A stretch of DNA of 64,000 bases from Pelomonas caseinilytica (GCF_021353235.1 NZ_JAJTWT010000001.1:310001-374000); one strand, 5' to 3'. Shown: positions 11,694-19,983, numbered from the stretch's first letter. A program made the numbers and translations. Notes: generated from the sequence alone by a model not told the origin.

Positions 11694-12163
11694 CGGGCGT
11701 TGCTCCCGGCGATGCCCCAGCGGGCCAGGGCCTCGTCGTCGCTCGTGCGGGCATCCACCCAGTGGGCGCCGTCCGGCGTGTGCTCCTTCTTCCAGAACGG
11801 AGCCTGGGTCTTGAGGTAGTCCATCAGGAATTCGCAGGCCTGGAAGGCCTGGCCGCGGTGGGCGCTGGCCACCAGGACGAGGACGATCTGGTCCCGCGCC
11901 TCCAGGCGGCCGACGCGGTGGATGACCTTAGCGGCGCGGATGTCGAAGCGCGCGAAGGCCTCGTCCACCATGGCCTCGATGGCCGCCTCCGTCATGCCGG
12001 GGTAGTGCTCGAGCTCCATGCCGGTCACGGCCTGGCCGCCGCTGAGCTCGCGCACGGTGCCCACGAAGGCGACGACGGCGCCCACCCCGCCATCCCCAAG
12101 GCGCAGGGCGGTCGTTTCGGCATGGAGGTCGAAATCCTCCGTCTGGATGCACACTCTCGGCAT
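11690..12163 (-). CDS. moaE: molybdopterin synthase catalytic subunit MoaE
   Basis: With thiocarboxylated MoaD, inserts dithiolene sulfur into cyclic pyranopterin monophosphate to form molybdopterin. The protein is 157 residues from the ATG at 12163. Family motifs are present: FVGTVR, LEHYPGM, HRVGRL, VASAHR and the lysine-rich active site KTQAPFWKKE. A longer frame from 12178 exists, but its ATG overlaps a -10-like GACAAT, so 12163 is preferred. moaD lies 8 kb away (19984-20238) with the whole SPFH/polyamine island between them, although the two genes are commonly adjacent in related bacteria. Confidence 0.95.
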   Translation of the reverse strand: MPRVCIQTEDFDLHAETTALRLGDGGVGAVVAFVGTVRELSGGQAVTGMELEHYPGMTEAAIEAMVDEAFARFDIRAAKVIHRVGRLEARDQIVLVLVASAHRGQAFQACEFLMDYLKTQAPFWKKEHTPDGAHWVDARTSDDEALARWGIAGSNAR

Positions 12164-12170
12164 GGCACGG

Positions 12171-12176
12171 ATTGTC
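12171..12176 (-). promoter_or_regulatory. -10-like box abutting moaE start
   Basis: GACAAT on the minus strand ends 7 bases before the ATG at 12163, predicting transcription initiation at or next to the start codon. No -35 was recognised and no Shine-Dalgarno precedes the ATG. Confidence 0.4.
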
Positions 12177-12275
12177 ACCGCGGCGCGCGGTGAGATTCAC
12201 CTGTTTGGGACGTCCGGCGCCCGGTCGCGGCCGGATACTGCGGCCCATTTCTTCTGACCGCATGCGGGAAACGAC

Positions 12276-13307
12276 ATGGCCCTGATGGATTTCATCAAGA
12301 AACAGTTCATCGACATCATCCAGTGGACGGAGGACGGCGACGGGACCCTGGCCTGGCGCTTCCCGATGGCCGGCATGGAAATCCAGAACGGCGGCCAGCT
12401 GGTGGTGCGCGAGTCTCAAGTGGCCGTCTTCGTCAACGAGGGCCAGGTGGCCGACGTCTTCGGCCCCGGCACCCACCGCCTGACGACCCAGACGCTGCCG
12501 GTCCTGACCTACCTGAAGAACTGGGACAAGCTCTTCGAGTCGCCCTTCAAGAGCGACGTCTACTTCTTCAGCACCCGCCAGCAGATCGACCAGCGCTGGG
12601 GCACCAGCCAGCCGGTCGCCATCCGCGACAAGGACTTCGGCGCCGTGCGCCTGCGCGCCTTCGGCAACTACGCCTACCGCATCCAGGACCCCAAGACCTT
12701 CCACAGCCAGGTCTCGGGCACCCGCGAGCGCTACACGGTACAGGACCTGGAAGGCCAGCTGCGCGGGCTGATGCTGCAGCACATCAGCGACGCCGTCGCC
12801 AGCAGCGGCACGCCCTTCCTGGACCTGGCCGCCAACCAGGTGGAGTTCGCCGCCGCCCTCAAGAACGCCACCGCGCCCGCCTTCGCCGCCCTCGGCCTGG
12901 AGCTGGTGACGGTGACGATGCAGAACGTCTCCCTGCCGGAAGAGCTGCAGAAGATCCTGGACCAGCGCATCGGCATGGGCATCATCGGCCAGAACATGGG
13001 CCAGTTCATGCAGTACCAGGCCGCCCAGGCCCTGCCGGAGATGGCCAAGGGCGTGGGCAGCGGCGGCAGCGGCATCGCGGGCGAGGCCGTCGGCCTGGGT
13101 GCCGGCGTGGCCCTGGGCCAGACGCTGGCGCAGACCCTGGGCCAGGGCCTGGCCGGCGTCGGCACCGCCGCCCCGGCCCCGGCGGCCAGCAAGCCCGACG
13201 ACATCGTGGCCCTGCTGGAGAAGCTCGGCGACCTCAAGGCCAAGGGCATCCTGACCGACGAGGAATTCGCCGCCAAAAAAGCGGACCTCCTGAAGAAACT
13301 TGGCTGA
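12276..13307 (+). CDS. SPFH domain protein with C-terminal SHOCT (YdjI / virion-core-like)
   Basis: A 343-residue protein with a stomatin/prohibitin-type SPFH domain (about residues 35-255), resembling Bacillus YdjI and the so-called virion core proteins. A Gly/Ala-rich linker (about 260-305) leads to a C-terminal SHOCT-like helical hairpin with the motif LKAKGILTDEEFAAKKADLL. There is no clear transmembrane helix, so it may be a peripheral membrane scaffold. SPFH proteins organise membrane microdomains; the exact role here is unknown. It is the first gene of the island, and its last codons overlap the TTG start of the DUF4178 gene by eight bases, so the two are surely co-expressed. Confidence 0.85.
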   Translation: MALMDFIKKQFIDIIQWTEDGDGTLAWRFPMAGMEIQNGGQLVVRESQVAVFVNEGQVADVFGPGTHRLTTQTLPVLTYLKNWDKLFESPFKSDVYFFSTRQQIDQRWGTSQPVAIRDKDFGAVRLRAFGNYAYRIQDPKTFHSQVSGTRERYTVQDLEGQLRGLMLQHISDAVASSGTPFLDLAANQVEFAAALKNATAPAFAALGLELVTVTMQNVSLPEELQKILDQRIGMGIIGQNMGQFMQYQAAQALPEMAKGVGSGGSGIAGEAVGLGAGVALGQTLAQTLGQGLAGVGTAAPAPAASKPDDIVALLEKLGDLKAKGILTDEEFAAKKADLLKKLG

Positions 13308-14892
13308 CCAGGCGCCAGCCGCGCAGCGCCGCTGGCGCGCCGCCTGCCCGAACTGCGGCGCGCCGGTCGAGTTCGCCAGCGCAGCGTCGACCACGGCCGT
13401 CTGCGGCTTCTGCCGCAGCACGCTGCTGCGCGACGGCGAGGCGCTGAGCCAGATCGGCCAGAGCGCCGAAATCTTCGAGGACTATTCACCCCTGCAGCTG
13501 GGCGCAACCGGCCGCTACATGGGCCGCGGCTTCGCCGTGGTCGGCCGGGTGCAGCGCGGCTCTGAACTCGGCAACTGGAACGAATGGCATCTGCTCTTCG
13601 ACGCCGGCCCGGAGACGCCGCGCGTCGCCTGGCTCAGCGAGGACAACGGCCAGTTCGTCATCAGCCTGGAGGCGCCGCTCGCGGAAGCGCCCCCTGAGGC
13701 GCCCGGCGTGGGCCTGCCTATCACGGTGGCGGGCCAGCGCTGGCAGGTCGCCGCCGTCGTCGAGGCCGCCCTGCGCGCCGCCGAAGGCGAACTGCCCCGC
13801 CCGCCCAAGGCCGGCCGCGTCGTCGAGTTGCGCAACGCCCAGGGCGAGGTCGGCAGCCTCGAATACCGCGTGGGCCAGCCGCCGGTCTGGTCGATAGGGC
13901 GCAGCGTGGCCCTGGCCGACCTGGCCCTGGAAGGCCTGCGCACCACGGCCGAGGGCGAGTCCGTCGCCGAGGCGAAGTTCAAGGGCAGGGCAATCGCCTG
14001 CCCCAGTTGCGGCGCACCGCTGGAACCCAAGCTCGCGCAGTCCAAGAGCATGGTCTGCGCCCAGTGCAGCGCCGTCGCCGACCTGCCCGAGGGGGAGTCC
14101 AAGGCCCTGGGCTTCACGCCCCAGGACCGCGGCCTGCCGCCGCTGATTCCGCTGGGCCGCACCGGCACGCTGGCCGTCGACGGCAAGCCCGAAGCCTGGA
14201 CCGTCGTCGGCTACCAGGAGCGCTGCGACATCCCCGAAGACGCCGACGACGAGCAGAGCTTCTGGCGCGAATACCTGCTCTACAACCGCCTGGCCGGCTT
14301 CGCCTTCCTCGTCGACACCCGCGAGGGCTGGAGCCTGGTGCGCACGCTGACCGGCGCGCCGGCGCCCGCGCGCGGCGGGGTCAGCTGGCAGGGGCGGGAC
14401 TACACCCAGCGCTGGACCTACGGCGCCAAGACGACCCACGTGCTCGGCGAGTTCTACTGGCCCGTGCGCCTGGACGACCGCGTCCAGGTCACCGACTTCG
14501 CCAGCCGCGACGGCCAATACCTGCTCAGCCGCGAGCAGCAGGGGCCGGAGGTCACCTGGAGCGGCGGCGGCGTGCTGCCGGCCGAGACCGTCCGCAAGGC
14601 CTTCGGCCTGGTCGGGCCGGCCGTGCCCTTCGAGCGCGACGCCTCGGCCTTCAAGAGTGGCAACACGCTGCTGCGCAACATCGTGATCGGCCTTTTCCTC
14701 GTCGTGCTGCTCTTCGCCCTGCTGCGCGCCTGCTCCGGCGACGACTGTCAGCCCTACAAGGACAGCTTCGGCGAGAACAGCAACGAATACCGCCAATGCC
14801 GCGCCAACCTGCGCAGCGGCAGCAGCGGCTACGTCGGCAGCGGCGGTGGCAGCTACGGCGGCTACAGCAGCGGCGGCGGCGGCCACAAGTAA
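13300..14892 (+). CDS. zinc-ribbon DUF4178 membrane protein
   Basis: A 530-residue protein with two similar halves. Each starts with a zinc ribbon (CPNCGAP ... CGFC at about residues 16-38, and CPSCGAPLEPK ... CAQC at about 232-262) followed by a beta-rich DUF4178 region containing YMGRGF / NEWHLLF in the first half and YQERCD / WREYLLYN in the second. A single transmembrane helix (IVIGLFLVVLLFALL, about residue 465) and a Gly/Ser/Tyr-rich tail end the protein. The TTG start overlaps the SPFH stop; no ATG lies early enough to keep the first ribbon. The function of DUF4178 is not established. Confidence 0.82.
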   Translation: MADQAPAAQRRWRAACPNCGAPVEFASAASTTAVCGFCRSTLLRDGEALSQIGQSAEIFEDYSPLQLGATGRYMGRGFAVVGRVQRGSELGNWNEWHLLFDAGPETPRVAWLSEDNGQFVISLEAPLAEAPPEAPGVGLPITVAGQRWQVAAVVEAALRAAEGELPRPPKAGRVVELRNAQGEVGSLEYRVGQPPVWSIGRSVALADLALEGLRTTAEGESVAEAKFKGRAIACPSCGAPLEPKLAQSKSMVCAQCSAVADLPEGESKALGFTPQDRGLPPLIPLGRTGTLAVDGKPEAWTVVGYQERCDIPEDADDEQSFWREYLLYNRLAGFAFLVDTREGWSLVRTLTGAPAPARGGVSWQGRDYTQRWTYGAKTTHVLGEFYWPVRLDDRVQVTDFASRDGQYLLSREQQGPEVTWSGGGVLPAETVRKAFGLVGPAVPFERDASAFKSGNTLLRNIVIGLFLVVLLFALLRACSGDDCQPYKDSFGENSNEYRQCRANLRSGSSGYVGSGGGSYGGYSSGGGGHK

Positions 14893-14917
14893 GCTCACTG
14901 CTCCCAAGGAGAACCCC

Positions 14918-15139
14918 ATGACCCTCGACTGGCTCAGGCCCGAAGTGATCCTCGGCTCGACGATGTATGCCGTCATCGGCGTCGTCATCTTCTGGGTCTC
15001 GTTCGTCATCGTCGACAAGATCACCCCCTACAAGCTGTGGGAGGAACTCGTCGAGCACAAGAACGTGGCCCTGGCCATCGTCGTCGGCGCGATGTGCCTG
15101 TCCATCGGCAACATCGTCGCCGCGGCCATCCACGGCTGA
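14918..15139 (+). CDS. DUF350 (YjfL-like) small membrane protein
   Basis: A 73-residue protein with two transmembrane helices (about residues 14-34 and 51-71) joined by a short polar loop (DKITPYKLWEELVEHKN). This matches one DUF350 repeat, the unit found in E. coli YjfL; the family often has two or more repeats, so this is a minimal version. A good Shine-Dalgarno AAGGAG (14906-14911) lies six bases before the ATG. The gene is 25 bases after the DUF4178 gene. DUF350 proteins are seen near polyamine-type and membrane-stress genes, but their activity is unknown. Confidence 0.82.
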   Translation: MTLDWLRPEVILGSTMYAVIGVVIFWVSFVIVDKITPYKLWEELVEHKNVALAIVVGAMCLSIGNIVAAAIHG

Positions 15140-15229
15140 TGCCCCTGTCCGCCACGGGGGCAGCCAAGGTGCCGGCCCCGCCTTTCCGGTGGACACTCGC
15201 GCGTCGATGAACGACCGCACAGGCCAGCC

Positions 15230-16174
15230 ATGACTTTTTCCGTCCGCCGCCTCGCCACGGCCCTGACCCTCCTCCTCGCCGGGGCCGCCTCGGCCGCCGA
15301 CGCCCCGCCCGACATCGCCGTCTTCGTCGCCCGCCTCGACCTCGAGGCCGCCACGGTCAGCGAGGTGCGCGACATCACGCCCGGCAAGGGCAGCAGCTTC
15401 CAGCCGGCCTTCACGCCCGACGGCAAGGCCGTCGTCTACACCTCGGGCCGCACGGGCTCGAACAACGTCTACCGCTACGACCTGGCGCAGGGCACGACCA
15501 CGGCCGTCACCGCGACGACCGAGAACCTGTACTCGCCCACGCCGCTGGCCGACAGCAGCGGCTTCTCGGCCATCCGCGTGGTCACGGCCGACCCGGCCTA
15601 CGGCATCGAGATGAACCTGCCCTCGCTCTGGCTCTTCGGCTGGGACGGCAAACCCGCCGCGCCGGTCGTGCCGGTCAAGCGCATCGGCTACCACGCCTGG
15701 ATCACGCCCGACCTCGTCGCCGCCTTCCTCGTCGACGACGTGCCCGACCGCAATGCCCACCGAGCCGTGCTCATCAGTCGCACCACCGGTCGGCAGACGC
15801 TGCTGACCGACAAGCCCGGCCGCTCGCTGGGCCGCACGGCCGACGGCAAGCGCGCCCTCTTCGTCGACCAGACCGACCCCGCGCACTGGGTCATCGCCGC
15901 CATGGGCGCGGGCGATGCCAAACCGCAAGTCCTGGTGGAGACGCCGGCCCCGGCCGCGGGCGAAAAGGAGTCTCAGCGCAGCGCCTACTTCGCCGCGCTG
16001 CCGGACGGCTCGCTGCTGATGGCGCACGGCGCCCGGCTGCTGCGCTGGGACGGCCAGCCCGGCGGGAGCTTCCGCCCCCTGGCGGACGTGCCGGGGCTGG
16101 GCGGCGCCATCCGCACCCTCGCCGTCAGCCCCGACGGCAAGCGCCTGGCCCTGTCGGTGCTGCGCCAGCCGTGA
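15230..16174 (+). CDS. exported TolB-like beta-propeller protein
   Basis: A 314-residue protein with a clear signal peptide (RRLATALTLLLAGAASA then ADAPPD) and repeated WD40/PD40-like blades such as PAFTPDGKAVVYTS, LGRTADGKRALFV and LAVSPDGKRLALSV, typical of TolB-type periplasmic propellers. No catalytic domain follows, so it is likely a binding or scaffolding protein of the periplasm. Its stop overlaps the GTG start of the spermidine-synthase-like gene (GTGA), which ties it to the island operon. I do not recognise a closer family. Confidence 0.75.
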   Translation: MTFSVRRLATALTLLLAGAASAADAPPDIAVFVARLDLEAATVSEVRDITPGKGSSFQPAFTPDGKAVVYTSGRTGSNNVYRYDLAQGTTTAVTATTENLYSPTPLADSSGFSAIRVVTADPAYGIEMNLPSLWLFGWDGKPAAPVVPVKRIGYHAWITPDLVAAFLVDDVPDRNAHRAVLISRTTGRQTLLTDKPGRSLGRTADGKRALFVDQTDPAHWVIAAMGAGDAKPQVLVETPAPAAGEKESQRSAYFAALPDGSLLMAHGARLLRWDGQPGGSFRPLADVPGLGGAIRTLAVSPDGKRLALSVLRQP

Positions 16175-17727
16175 CGCCCGCGCCGCCCGCCGCGCGCGTG
16201 TCCCTGGCCGAGCTGCTGCTGCTGGCCAGCGTCTTCGTCATCGCCGCCTGCGGCCTGGTCTACGAGCTGGCGGCCGGGGCGCTGGCGAGCTATCTGCTCG
16301 GCGACTCCATCCTGCAGTTCTCCACGGTCATCGGCGTCTACCTCTTCGCCATGGGCCTGGGTTCGTGGCTGTCGCGCTTCGTCGAGCGCCAGCTGGTGGG
16401 CGTCTTCCTGCAGGTGGAGCTGCTGGTGGGCGTGGTCGGCGGGCTGATGCCGGCCGGCCTCTTCGCCGTGCACAGCCTGCTGCCGCCGGGCGAGGGCGCG
16501 GCCTTCCGCACCCTGCTCTACGCCCTGGTGCTGGTGGTGGGCGCGCTGGTGGGCCTGGAGATCCCGCTGGTGATGCGCATCCTCAAGCGCCACTTCAGCG
16601 CCCGCTACGGCCTCAAGGACCTGGTCTCGCAGGTGCTCACCTTCGACTACCTCGGCGCCCTGCTGGTGGCCCTGGCCTTCCCGCTGGTGCTGGTGCCGCA
16701 GCTCGGGCTGGTGCGCACCGGCATCGCCTTCGGCCTGCTCAACGTCGGCGTGGCCGTGTGGGCGCTGTGGATCTTCCGCGCAGAGCTGCGGGCGCGGCGC
16801 AGCCAGGCCGTGGCCTGCGCGGTGTCGGCCGTGCTGCTGCTGGCCGCGCTGCTCGGCGCCGAGCAGCTCACGCGCTGGTCCGAGGAGCGCTTCTACGGCG
16901 AGCACATCATGCTGCGCCAGAGCAGCGCCTACCAGCGCATCGTCGTGACCGACGGCGGCGGCGGCACGCGGCTCTTCCTCAACGGCAACCTGCAGTTCCA
17001 CTCGCGCGACGAATACCGTTATCACGAGGCCCTCGTCCACCCCGCCATGGCCGCCCACGGGGCACCCAAGCGGGTGCTGGTGCTCGGCGGTGGCGACGGC
17101 ATGGCCGTGCGCGAGGTCCTGAAGTACCCGAGCGTCGAGCAGGTCACCCTCGTCGAGCTGGACCCGCTGATGACGCGCCTGTTCACCGACACGCCCAAGC
17201 TCGCCGCCCTGAACGGGCATTCGCTGTCCAACCCCAAGCTGCGCATCGTCAATGCCGACGCCTTCGGCTGGCTGGAACAGCACCCGGACGTCTTCGACGT
17301 CATCGTCATCGACTTCCCCGACCCCTCCAACTTCGCCCTCGGCAAGCTCTACACGGCGAGCTTCTACGAGCTGGTGGACCAGCATCTGAGCGCCGCGGGC
17401 TACGCCGTCGTGCAGACCACGTCGCCGCTGATCGCCCGGCGCAGCTTCTGGACGGTCGTCACGACGCTGGAGTCGGTCGGCCTCACCGCCACGCCCTACC
17501 ACGCCCACGTGCCGAGCTTCGGCGAATGGGGCTTCGTGCTGGCCTCGCACCGGCCCTTCCGGGTGCCCGCCGCGCTGCCGGCCGGCCTGCGCTTCCTGAG
17601 CCCGCAAAGCCTGCCGGCGCTGCTGGACTTCCCGCCCGACATGGCGCGCGTGCCGACCGAGGTCAACCGCCTGTCCAACCAAGTGCTGGTGCAGGAGTTC
17701 GAGGCCGAGTGGGGCAAGGTGCACTGA
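16171..17727 (+). CDS. polyamine aminopropyltransferase with seven-TM N-terminal domain
   Basis: A 518-residue fusion. The first ~230 residues contain seven hydrophobic helices; the C-terminal ~280 residues form a spermidine-synthase Rossmann domain. Visible signatures are YQRIVVT, FLNGNLQF, DEYRYHEALVHP, the nucleotide-binding GGGDGMAVRE near residue 306, VELDP and VIVIDFPDPSN, the counterpart of the SpeE catalytic loop. Such enzymes move an aminopropyl group from decarboxylated AdoMet to an amine acceptor; the acceptor here is unknown and may be membrane-delivered. The GTG start overlaps the propeller stop. An AdoMet decarboxylase gene (speD) at 19614-19979 would supply the donor. Confidence 0.88.
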   Translation: MTPAPPAARVSLAELLLLASVFVIAACGLVYELAAGALASYLLGDSILQFSTVIGVYLFAMGLGSWLSRFVERQLVGVFLQVELLVGVVGGLMPAGLFAVHSLLPPGEGAAFRTLLYALVLVVGALVGLEIPLVMRILKRHFSARYGLKDLVSQVLTFDYLGALLVALAFPLVLVPQLGLVRTGIAFGLLNVGVAVWALWIFRAELRARRSQAVACAVSAVLLLAALLGAEQLTRWSEERFYGEHIMLRQSSAYQRIVVTDGGGGTRLFLNGNLQFHSRDEYRYHEALVHPAMAAHGAPKRVLVLGGGDGMAVREVLKYPSVEQVTLVELDPLMTRLFTDTPKLAALNGHSLSNPKLRIVNADAFGWLEQHPDVFDVIVIDFPDPSNFALGKLYTASFYELVDQHLSAAGYAVVQTTSPLIARRSFWTVVTTLESVGLTATPYHAHVPSFGEWGFVLASHRPFRVPAALPAGLRFLSPQSLPALLDFPPDMARVPTEVNRLSNQVLVQEFEAEWGKVH

Positions 17728-17734
17728 GCCGCCC

Positions 17735-17983
17735 ATGCAACCCGATGCCTCCCTCGCCCAGGCCGACGTGCCGACCACGCCGGCCAACACCGATGCCCAC
17801 GACCTGGACAGCGTCTACCGCAACCTCGTCCACGGCGTGGGGCATGAGCACGTAACCGACGACAACGTCGAGGAACTTATCCGCCGTGCCGAGGCCGACA
17901 ACCACCCGGTGCTGGCCGCCGAACTGCGCGAATGGCGTTCGCCCTGCGGCGACGACAGCGCCACGCCCAAGCGCGCCTCCTGA
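17735..17983 (+). CDS. small hypothetical protein of the SPFH/polyamine island
   Basis: An 82-residue, mostly acidic, soluble protein starting seven bases after the aminopropyltransferase stop, in the same direction. The central part (DLDSVYRNLVHGVGHEHVTDDNVEELIRRA, described here as two short helices) is predicted helical, and the ends are disordered. I do not recognise a family. The tight spacing and the codon bias, similar to its neighbours, support it as a real gene. Confidence 0.6.
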   Translation: MQPDASLAQADVPTTPANTDAHDLDSVYRNLVHGVGHEHVTDDNVEELIRRAEADNHPVLAAELREWRSPCGDDSATPKRAS

Positions 17984-18006
17984 GCGCCGCGCGAGGGCGG
18001 CGCTGG

Positions 18007-18012
18007 TACGCT
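18007..18012 (+). promoter_or_regulatory. -10-like box before the FAD oxidase gene
   Basis: TACGCT ends seven bases before the TTG start at 18020, the same geometry as the boxes before nadB, moaE and dinB. It suggests the oxidase can be transcribed separately from the upstream island genes. The match is only 4 of 6 and no -35 was recognised. Confidence 0.3.
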
Positions 18013-18019
18013 GCCGCCC

Positions 18020-19624
18020 TTGCGCCCACCTGCCTCCGCCCCCTCTCCTGCCGCCTGCGCCGCCGCCTCGCCGGTCGGCCCGAGCCGCCGCACGCTGCTG
18101 CTGGGCCTGCTGGCCAGCGGCTGCAGCCCCGACGCGCCGGCCTGGCAGGGCGGCTGGGTCGGCACCCACCCCGAGCGCGCCCATCGTCTGCGCGCCGGGG
18201 AGCTGCCGGCGGCCGGCGGGCCGCTGCGACGAGCCGGCGTGATCGTCGTCGGCAGCGGCATCGCGGGCCTGGCCTGTGCGCGCCAGCTCGCGCGGCGCGG
18301 CGTCGACGACATCGCCCTGCTCGACCTGGAAGACCAGGCTGGCGGCAACAGCCGCGGCCACGAGCTGGGCGGCGTGGCCTGCCCGCTGGGAGCCCACTAC
18401 CTCCCCCTGCCGGGCCCGCAGGCCCGCGAGGTGGCGGAGCTGCTGCACGACCTGGGCCTGGCGCGCGAGGAGTCCGGTCGCACGGTTTGGGACGAGCGCC
18501 ACCTCTGCCACAGCCCGCAGGAGCGCCTCTTCATCGACGGCGAATGGCGCGACGGCCTGCTGCCGCCGCCCGACGGCGCGGCGTCGCTGGCCCAGTACCG
18601 GCGCTTCGCCGACCTCGTCGCCCGGGCTCAGGGCGAGCTGGGCTTCGCCATGCCCAGCCACCGCGCGCCCTGGACGCCCGCCCATGCCGCACTGGACGCC
18701 CTGTCGTTTGCCGCCTGGCTGGACGGCCACCGCCTCTCCGACGCACGGCTGCGCTGGTACCTGGACTACTGCTGCCGCGACGACTACGGCGCCGACTCAC
18801 ACACTGTGTCGGCCTGGGCCGGCCTGCACTACTTCGCCAGCCGCCACGGCTTCCACGCCCCCGGCGACGAGACGGCCGAGCGCGAACCCGTGCTGACCTG
18901 GCCCGAGGGCAACGGCTGGCTGTCCCGGCGCCTGGCCGAGCCGCTGCGCGAGCGCCTGCATCTCGGCCGCACCGTGCTGCGCGTGACCGAGCAACGCAGC
19001 GGCGTGGAGCTGCTGGCCTGGAACGAGGCCGCCGGCGCCCCCGAGCGCTGGGCGGCCCGCGCTGTCGTGCTGGCCACGCCCCTCTTCGTCGCCGCCCGGC
19101 TGCTGGCCGCACCGCCCGAGGCGCTGCGGGCCCTGAAGCAGGCCCACGCCCCCTGGCTGACCGCCAACCTCGCGCTTCGCGAGCCGCTGCTGGCGCGCCC
19201 CGGCGCGCCGCCGTCCTGGGACAACGTGCGCTACGGCTCCGCGGCCCTGGGCTACGTCGACGCCCGCCACCAGGACCTCGACCCGACGCCCCGGCCGCCA
19301 CGGCTGACGGCCTATCTCGCCTTGCCCCAGGCCAGCCGCGCGGAGCTGCTGGCGAAGCCCTGGCAGCACTGGGCGCAGGCCGCGACGGCCGACCTCGCCC
19401 TCACCCACCCCGACCTGCCGGACAAGCTCGAGCGCATCGACCTCTGCCGCTTCGGCCACGCGATGAGCATCCCCACGCCGGGCCTGCGCGGGTCCGCCGC
19501 GCTCGCCGCGCTCCATGCCCAGCGCGGGCGTGTCGTCTTCGCCCACAGCGACCTGGCGGGGTATTCGGTGTTCGAGGAGGCCTACACGGCCGGCATCGAG
19601 GCCGCGGCCCGGCTCAGCCTCTGA
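18020..19624 (+). CDS. FAD-dependent amine-oxidase-like lipoprotein (Tat-type signal)
   Basis: A 534-residue flavoprotein. The N-terminus has SRRTLLLG, a Tat-like motif, leading to a lipobox LASGC with the cysteine at residue 35, so export as a folded, FAD-loaded lipoprotein is expected. The Rossmann motif GSGIAGLACA is near residue 77, followed by LLDLEDQAGGNSRGHE, the flavin-phosphate loop of the amine-oxidase superfamily; the C-terminal HSDLAGYSVFEEAYTAG fits its FAD-closing motif. The TTG start is the only one that retains the signal. It converges on speD with an 11-base overlap. Polyamine oxidation is suggested by context only. Confidence 0.8.
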   Translation: MRPPASAPSPAACAAASPVGPSRRTLLLGLLASGCSPDAPAWQGGWVGTHPERAHRLRAGELPAAGGPLRRAGVIVVGSGIAGLACARQLARRGVDDIALLDLEDQAGGNSRGHELGGVACPLGAHYLPLPGPQAREVAELLHDLGLAREESGRTVWDERHLCHSPQERLFIDGEWRDGLLPPPDGAASLAQYRRFADLVARAQGELGFAMPSHRAPWTPAHAALDALSFAAWLDGHRLSDARLRWYLDYCCRDDYGADSHTVSAWAGLHYFASRHGFHAPGDETAEREPVLTWPEGNGWLSRRLAEPLRERLHLGRTVLRVTEQRSGVELLAWNEAAGAPERWAARAVVLATPLFVAARLLAAPPEALRALKQAHAPWLTANLALREPLLARPGAPPSWDNVRYGSAALGYVDARHQDLDPTPRPPRLTAYLALPQASRAELLAKPWQHWAQAATADLALTHPDLPDKLERIDLCRFGHAMSIPTPGLRGSAALAALHAQRGRVVFAHSDLAGYSVFEEAYTAGIEAAARLSL

Positions 19625-19979
19625 GGAGCTGCTGGCGGCGGACCTCGGTGGGCTGGAAGGAGGCAATCAACGCCTCCAGCAGCGCACGCGCCTTGTCGCT
19701 GTTGTCGCTGCCGTAGTTGCAGACGTAGACGTCCAGCGTCACGCCGCCCAGCTCGGGCCAGGTGTGGACCGCCATGTGGGACTCGGCCAGCAGCACGACG
19801 CCGGTGATGCCGGCCTGGCCATCGGCCGGGCCGAAGCGGTGCATCAGCTCGGCCACGCCGCTCAGGCCGGCGGTTCGCACGGCCTCGCGGCAGACCGCGG
19901 CCAGCCGCGCCGCGTCGGTCATCAGCGCCAGCGCCGGGTCGACGCCGCGCAGGTCGGCCGTCAGGTGCAGGCCCTGCAT
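19614..19979 (-). CDS. speD: S-adenosylmethionine decarboxylase proenzyme SpeD
   Basis: Pyruvoyl enzyme that makes decarboxylated AdoMet, the aminopropyl donor. The 121-residue length is that of the short bacterial/archaeal class. The self-cleavage site ESH is at residues 66-68, with Ser67 the future pyruvoyl group, inside LLAESHMAVHTWPE; DVYVCNYG supplies the catalytic cysteine (Cys87). It begins only four bases after the moaD stop on the same strand, so it is read from the thrC-moeA-moaD mRNA and occupies the place where moaE would be expected. Its 3' end overlaps that of the convergent FAD oxidase gene. Confidence 0.93.
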   Translation of the reverse strand: MQGLHLTADLRGVDPALALMTDAARLAAVCREAVRTAGLSGVAELMHRFGPADGQAGITGVVLLAESHMAVHTWPELGGVTLDVYVCNYGSDNSDKARALLEALIASFQPTEVRRQQLLRG

Positions 19980-19983
19980 GGGC

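Noticed and set aside
12201-12239. Sigma-70 promoter before the SPFH gene (TTGGGA ... GATACT)
   Set aside because: The 23-base spacing is too long for the two elements to act together; the island promoter remains unidentified.
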